Of a stretch of 64,000 bases of DNA, positions 62,445 through 64,000 are shown piece by piece. The stretch is taken from NCBI RefSeq assembly GCF_000235605.1, contig NC_016584.1:3212001-3276000 (forward strand), written 5' to 3'. The notes beneath the pieces are model-generated. The model searched no databases and was not told the DNA's origin. It was given only the letters and a program-made list of their open reading frames with translations. Numbering within the stretch: position 1 is the stretch's first letter; each line of letters opens with the position of its first letter. The position numbers and the translations under genes were made by a program. Source of the DNA: Desulfosporosinus orientis DSM 765 (GTDB lineage: Bacteria; Bacillota; Desulfitobacteriia; Desulfitobacteriales; Desulfitobacteriaceae).

Positions 62445-64000
62445 ATGAAAGAATGGTTTAAATCCGGATGTGCGCTATGTGCTCAGAATTGTGGTGTGGA
62501 ATTATTAATCGAAAACAACCATATTATTCAGGTACGGGGTGATAAAAGCAACCCCAAAAGCCAGGGTTATATTTGCCGTAAAGGTATGAATTTGGCTTAT
62601 TACCAGCACCATGACCAACGCCTGAAATATCCTTTAAAAAAAGTAAATGGTGAATTTGTGCGAATATCATGGGAGCAAGCAATTTCAGAAATTGCAGCCA
62701 AGCTAAGGGAGATCAAAACTGAACATAGCCCGCGCTCCATAGCCTATATGGGAGGGGGCGGACAATCCTCCCATTTTGAAGCTGCTTTTGGCATTCGGCT
62801 GCTCCGGGCGCTGGGTTCACGTTATCATTATGGTGCCCTTGCCCAGGAATTGACAGGATATTACTGGGCTCAAGGCCGTTGTTTGGGACGTCAGTATCTG
62901 GGCACGGTGCCAGATGAGGAGCATGCCGAAATGCTGGTATCGATTGGCTGGAACGGAATGGTTAGCCATCAGATGCCCAGAGCGCCTCTGGTGTTACGGG
63001 AGTTTTCCAAAAATCCCAACAAGATTTTGGCAGTTATTGACCCGCGCAAATCAGAAACAGCAAGGATTGCCGATATCCATCTTGCAGTACGCCCGGGAAC
63101 CGACGCACTGCTCCTCCAAGCTATCATTGCGATGATTATTCAAGAAGGTTGGCAAAACCAGGATTATCTTGACGAGCATGTTAGTGGTTTTGAGCAAATT
63201 AAGCCGCTCTTTATCAGTTTTGACATAGAGACGGCCCTAAAAATATGCGAACTGGATTACCAGCAGGTAAAAGATTTTGCCTATTTGATGGCTACTCGAA
63301 AAACAGGAGTACACACTGACTTGGGGGTGTTAATGAACCGACATAGTACCTTGGTATCTTGCCTGGTTATGGTCCTGATGGGGATTTGCGGACAGATTGG
63401 GTTACCCGGCACAAACCTAATACCAGGCCATTTTATGCCAATGGGAGCCCATAGCGATGAACGCAAAGATAGTAATTGGAATACAGTTACAACCGGATTC
63501 CCCAGTATCTTGGGGTATTTCCCACCTAATGTACTGCCCGAGGAAATCATATCAGATCACCCAGAGCGCATTCGTGCTGTGCTATGCTTCCAATCCAATC
63601 CTCTTCGTTCGTATGCTGATACTAGTGCATACGAAGAAGCCTTCCAGCGGCTTGATTTGTTAGTGACCTGTGAATTGGCCATGACCGAAACGGCGGCTAT
63701 ATCTCACTATGTTTTGCCATCACGGTCTGTTTTTGAATCATGGGACAGCTCTTTCTTTTCATGGACGCTCCCAGGTGTATTTTTCCAGATGAGGCGTCCG
63801 CTCATTACACAAGAAGGAGAAGCCCTAGAGGCATCCGAAATTCATCTGAGGATAGCCGATGCTTTAGGGATCATACCCGAGTTGCCAGATGCTCTTTACG
63901 AGAAAGCTGGGAATAGGCTGGAGTATGGGTTAGAGCTCATGCAATACCTGCAGGCCAACCCGCAGTCGGCAGATTTGATACCCTTCATTTTAGGTAAAAC
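62445..64000 (+). CDS. Molybdopterin oxidoreductase, runs off the window
   Basis: The first 518 codons or so of a DMSO-reductase-superfamily catalytic subunit; the frame is open to the last base. There is no signal peptide. The FeS motif is C-x2-C-x3-C (CALCAQNC) with the fourth Cys in GYICRKG, differing in spacing from the other five enzymes of the window. Later parts include MLVSIGWNGMVSHQMPRAP, LAVRPGTDALLLQAIIAMI and CFQSNPLRSYADTSAYEEAF. The ATG at 62445 follows a GAGGGGG site at nine bases. Partner genes may lie beyond the right edge. Confidence 0.9.
   Translation, partial: MKEWFKSGCALCAQNCGVELLIENNHIIQVRGDKSNPKSQGYICRKGMNLAYYQHHDQRLKYPLKKVNGEFVRISWEQAISEIAAKLREIKTEHSPRSIAYMGGGGQSSHFEAAFGIRLLRALGSRYHYGALAQELTGYYWAQGRCLGRQYLGTVPDEEHAEMLVSIGWNGMVSHQMPRAPLVLREFSKNPNKILAVIDPRKSETARIADIHLAVRPGTDALLLQAIIAMIIQEGWQNQDYLDEHVSGFEQIKPLFISFDIETALKICELDYQQVKDFAYLMATRKTGVHTDLGVLMNRHSTLVSCLVMVLMGICGQIGLPGTNLIPGHFMPMGAHSDERKDSNWNTVTTGFPSILGYFPPNVLPEEIISDHPERIRAVLCFQSNPLRSYADTSAYEEAFQRLDLLVTCELAMTETAAISHYVLPSRSVFESWDSSFFSWTLPGVFFQMRRPLITQEGEALEASEIHLRIADALGIIPELPDALYEKAGNRLEYGLELMQYLQANPQSADLIPFILGK

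Noticed and set aside
1-64000. CRISPR arrays, rRNA and tRNA genes
   Set aside because: No regularly spaced 25-40 bp repeats and no rRNA or tRNA cloverleaf sequences were noticed on either strand by eye; a tRNAscan-SE or CRISPR finder run would settle this.

Overview
The window looks like a chromosomal segment of an anaerobic, respiring Firmicute of the Desulfitobacterium/Desulfosporosinus type (Clostridia). The reasons are low-to-moderate GC, strong AGGAGG ribosome sites, six catalytic subunits of complex iron-sulfur molybdoenzymes (CISM) in 64 kb, TorD chaperones, CdaR/PucR-like regulators and many ferredoxin-type proteins. The genus is an inference. No rRNA, tRNA or CRISPR array was seen.

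Layout. 0.4-1 kb: serine-recombinase relic. 1.0-4.2 kb: creatininase-family amidohydrolase and MFS transporter on the minus strand, facing a GntR regulator that appears to start at ATT. 4.4-13.5 kb: CISM module A, made of a cytoplasmic molybdoenzyme, a Tat-exported molybdoenzyme with FeS subunit, NrfD anchor and TorD chaperone, a small four-cluster ferredoxin and a CdaR-like regulator. 13.8-15 kb: frameshifted IS transposase. 15.2-18.2 kb: visibly GC-richer block (orphan CoxS-type 2Fe-2S protein, C45-type hydrolase, AraC regulator, response-regulator relic). 18.3-19.7 kb: a direct repeat flanks a YueI-like fragment, a candidate large structured RNA with its own terminator, a 54-codon gene and a toxin-like relic. 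19.7-21.6 kb: stand-alone molybdoenzyme. 22-26.5 kb: HxlR relic, MerR regulator and a decayed iron-alcohol dehydrogenase / cyclophilin-like / MFS cassette with one intact lipoprotein. 26.8-30 kb: DUF2922 and DUF3102 genes, then a row of gene fragments. 30-31.6 kb: LysR and acetyltransferase. 31.7-41.7 kb: CISM module B, with regulator, cytoplasmic molybdoenzyme and ferredoxin, DmsABC-like enzyme, b-type cytochrome, TorD and TatA. 41.9-50 kb: second MerR cassette (hydrolase, cyclophilin-like proteins, P460 cytochrome, truncated alcohol dehydrogenase, MFS). 50-55.6 kb: LUD protein, acetyltransferases and many broken genes (ANT(6)-like, Dabb, DUF3795-like, group II intron reverse transcriptase, recombinase). 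55.7-62 kb: TetR / Old Yellow Enzyme / 4Fe-4S / methyltransferase / EFR1 genes with two decayed copies of the TetR cassette. 62.4 kb to the end: a sixth molybdoenzyme running off the window.

How the genes work together. Modules A and B share one parts list: CdaR-like regulator, cytoplasmic molybdoenzyme plus four-cluster ferredoxin, and a Tat-exported respiratory molybdoenzyme with FeS subunit, membrane anchor and chaperone. Gene order differs between them. Electrons would pass from menaquinol through the anchor and FeS subunit to the exported catalytic subunit. The cytoplasmic pair is an unexplained constant companion. The MerR cassettes look like regulated stress or detoxification units (dehydrogenase, lipoprotein, efflux) caught in different states of decay. 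The 50-62 kb part is a mosaic of recent duplications and losses.
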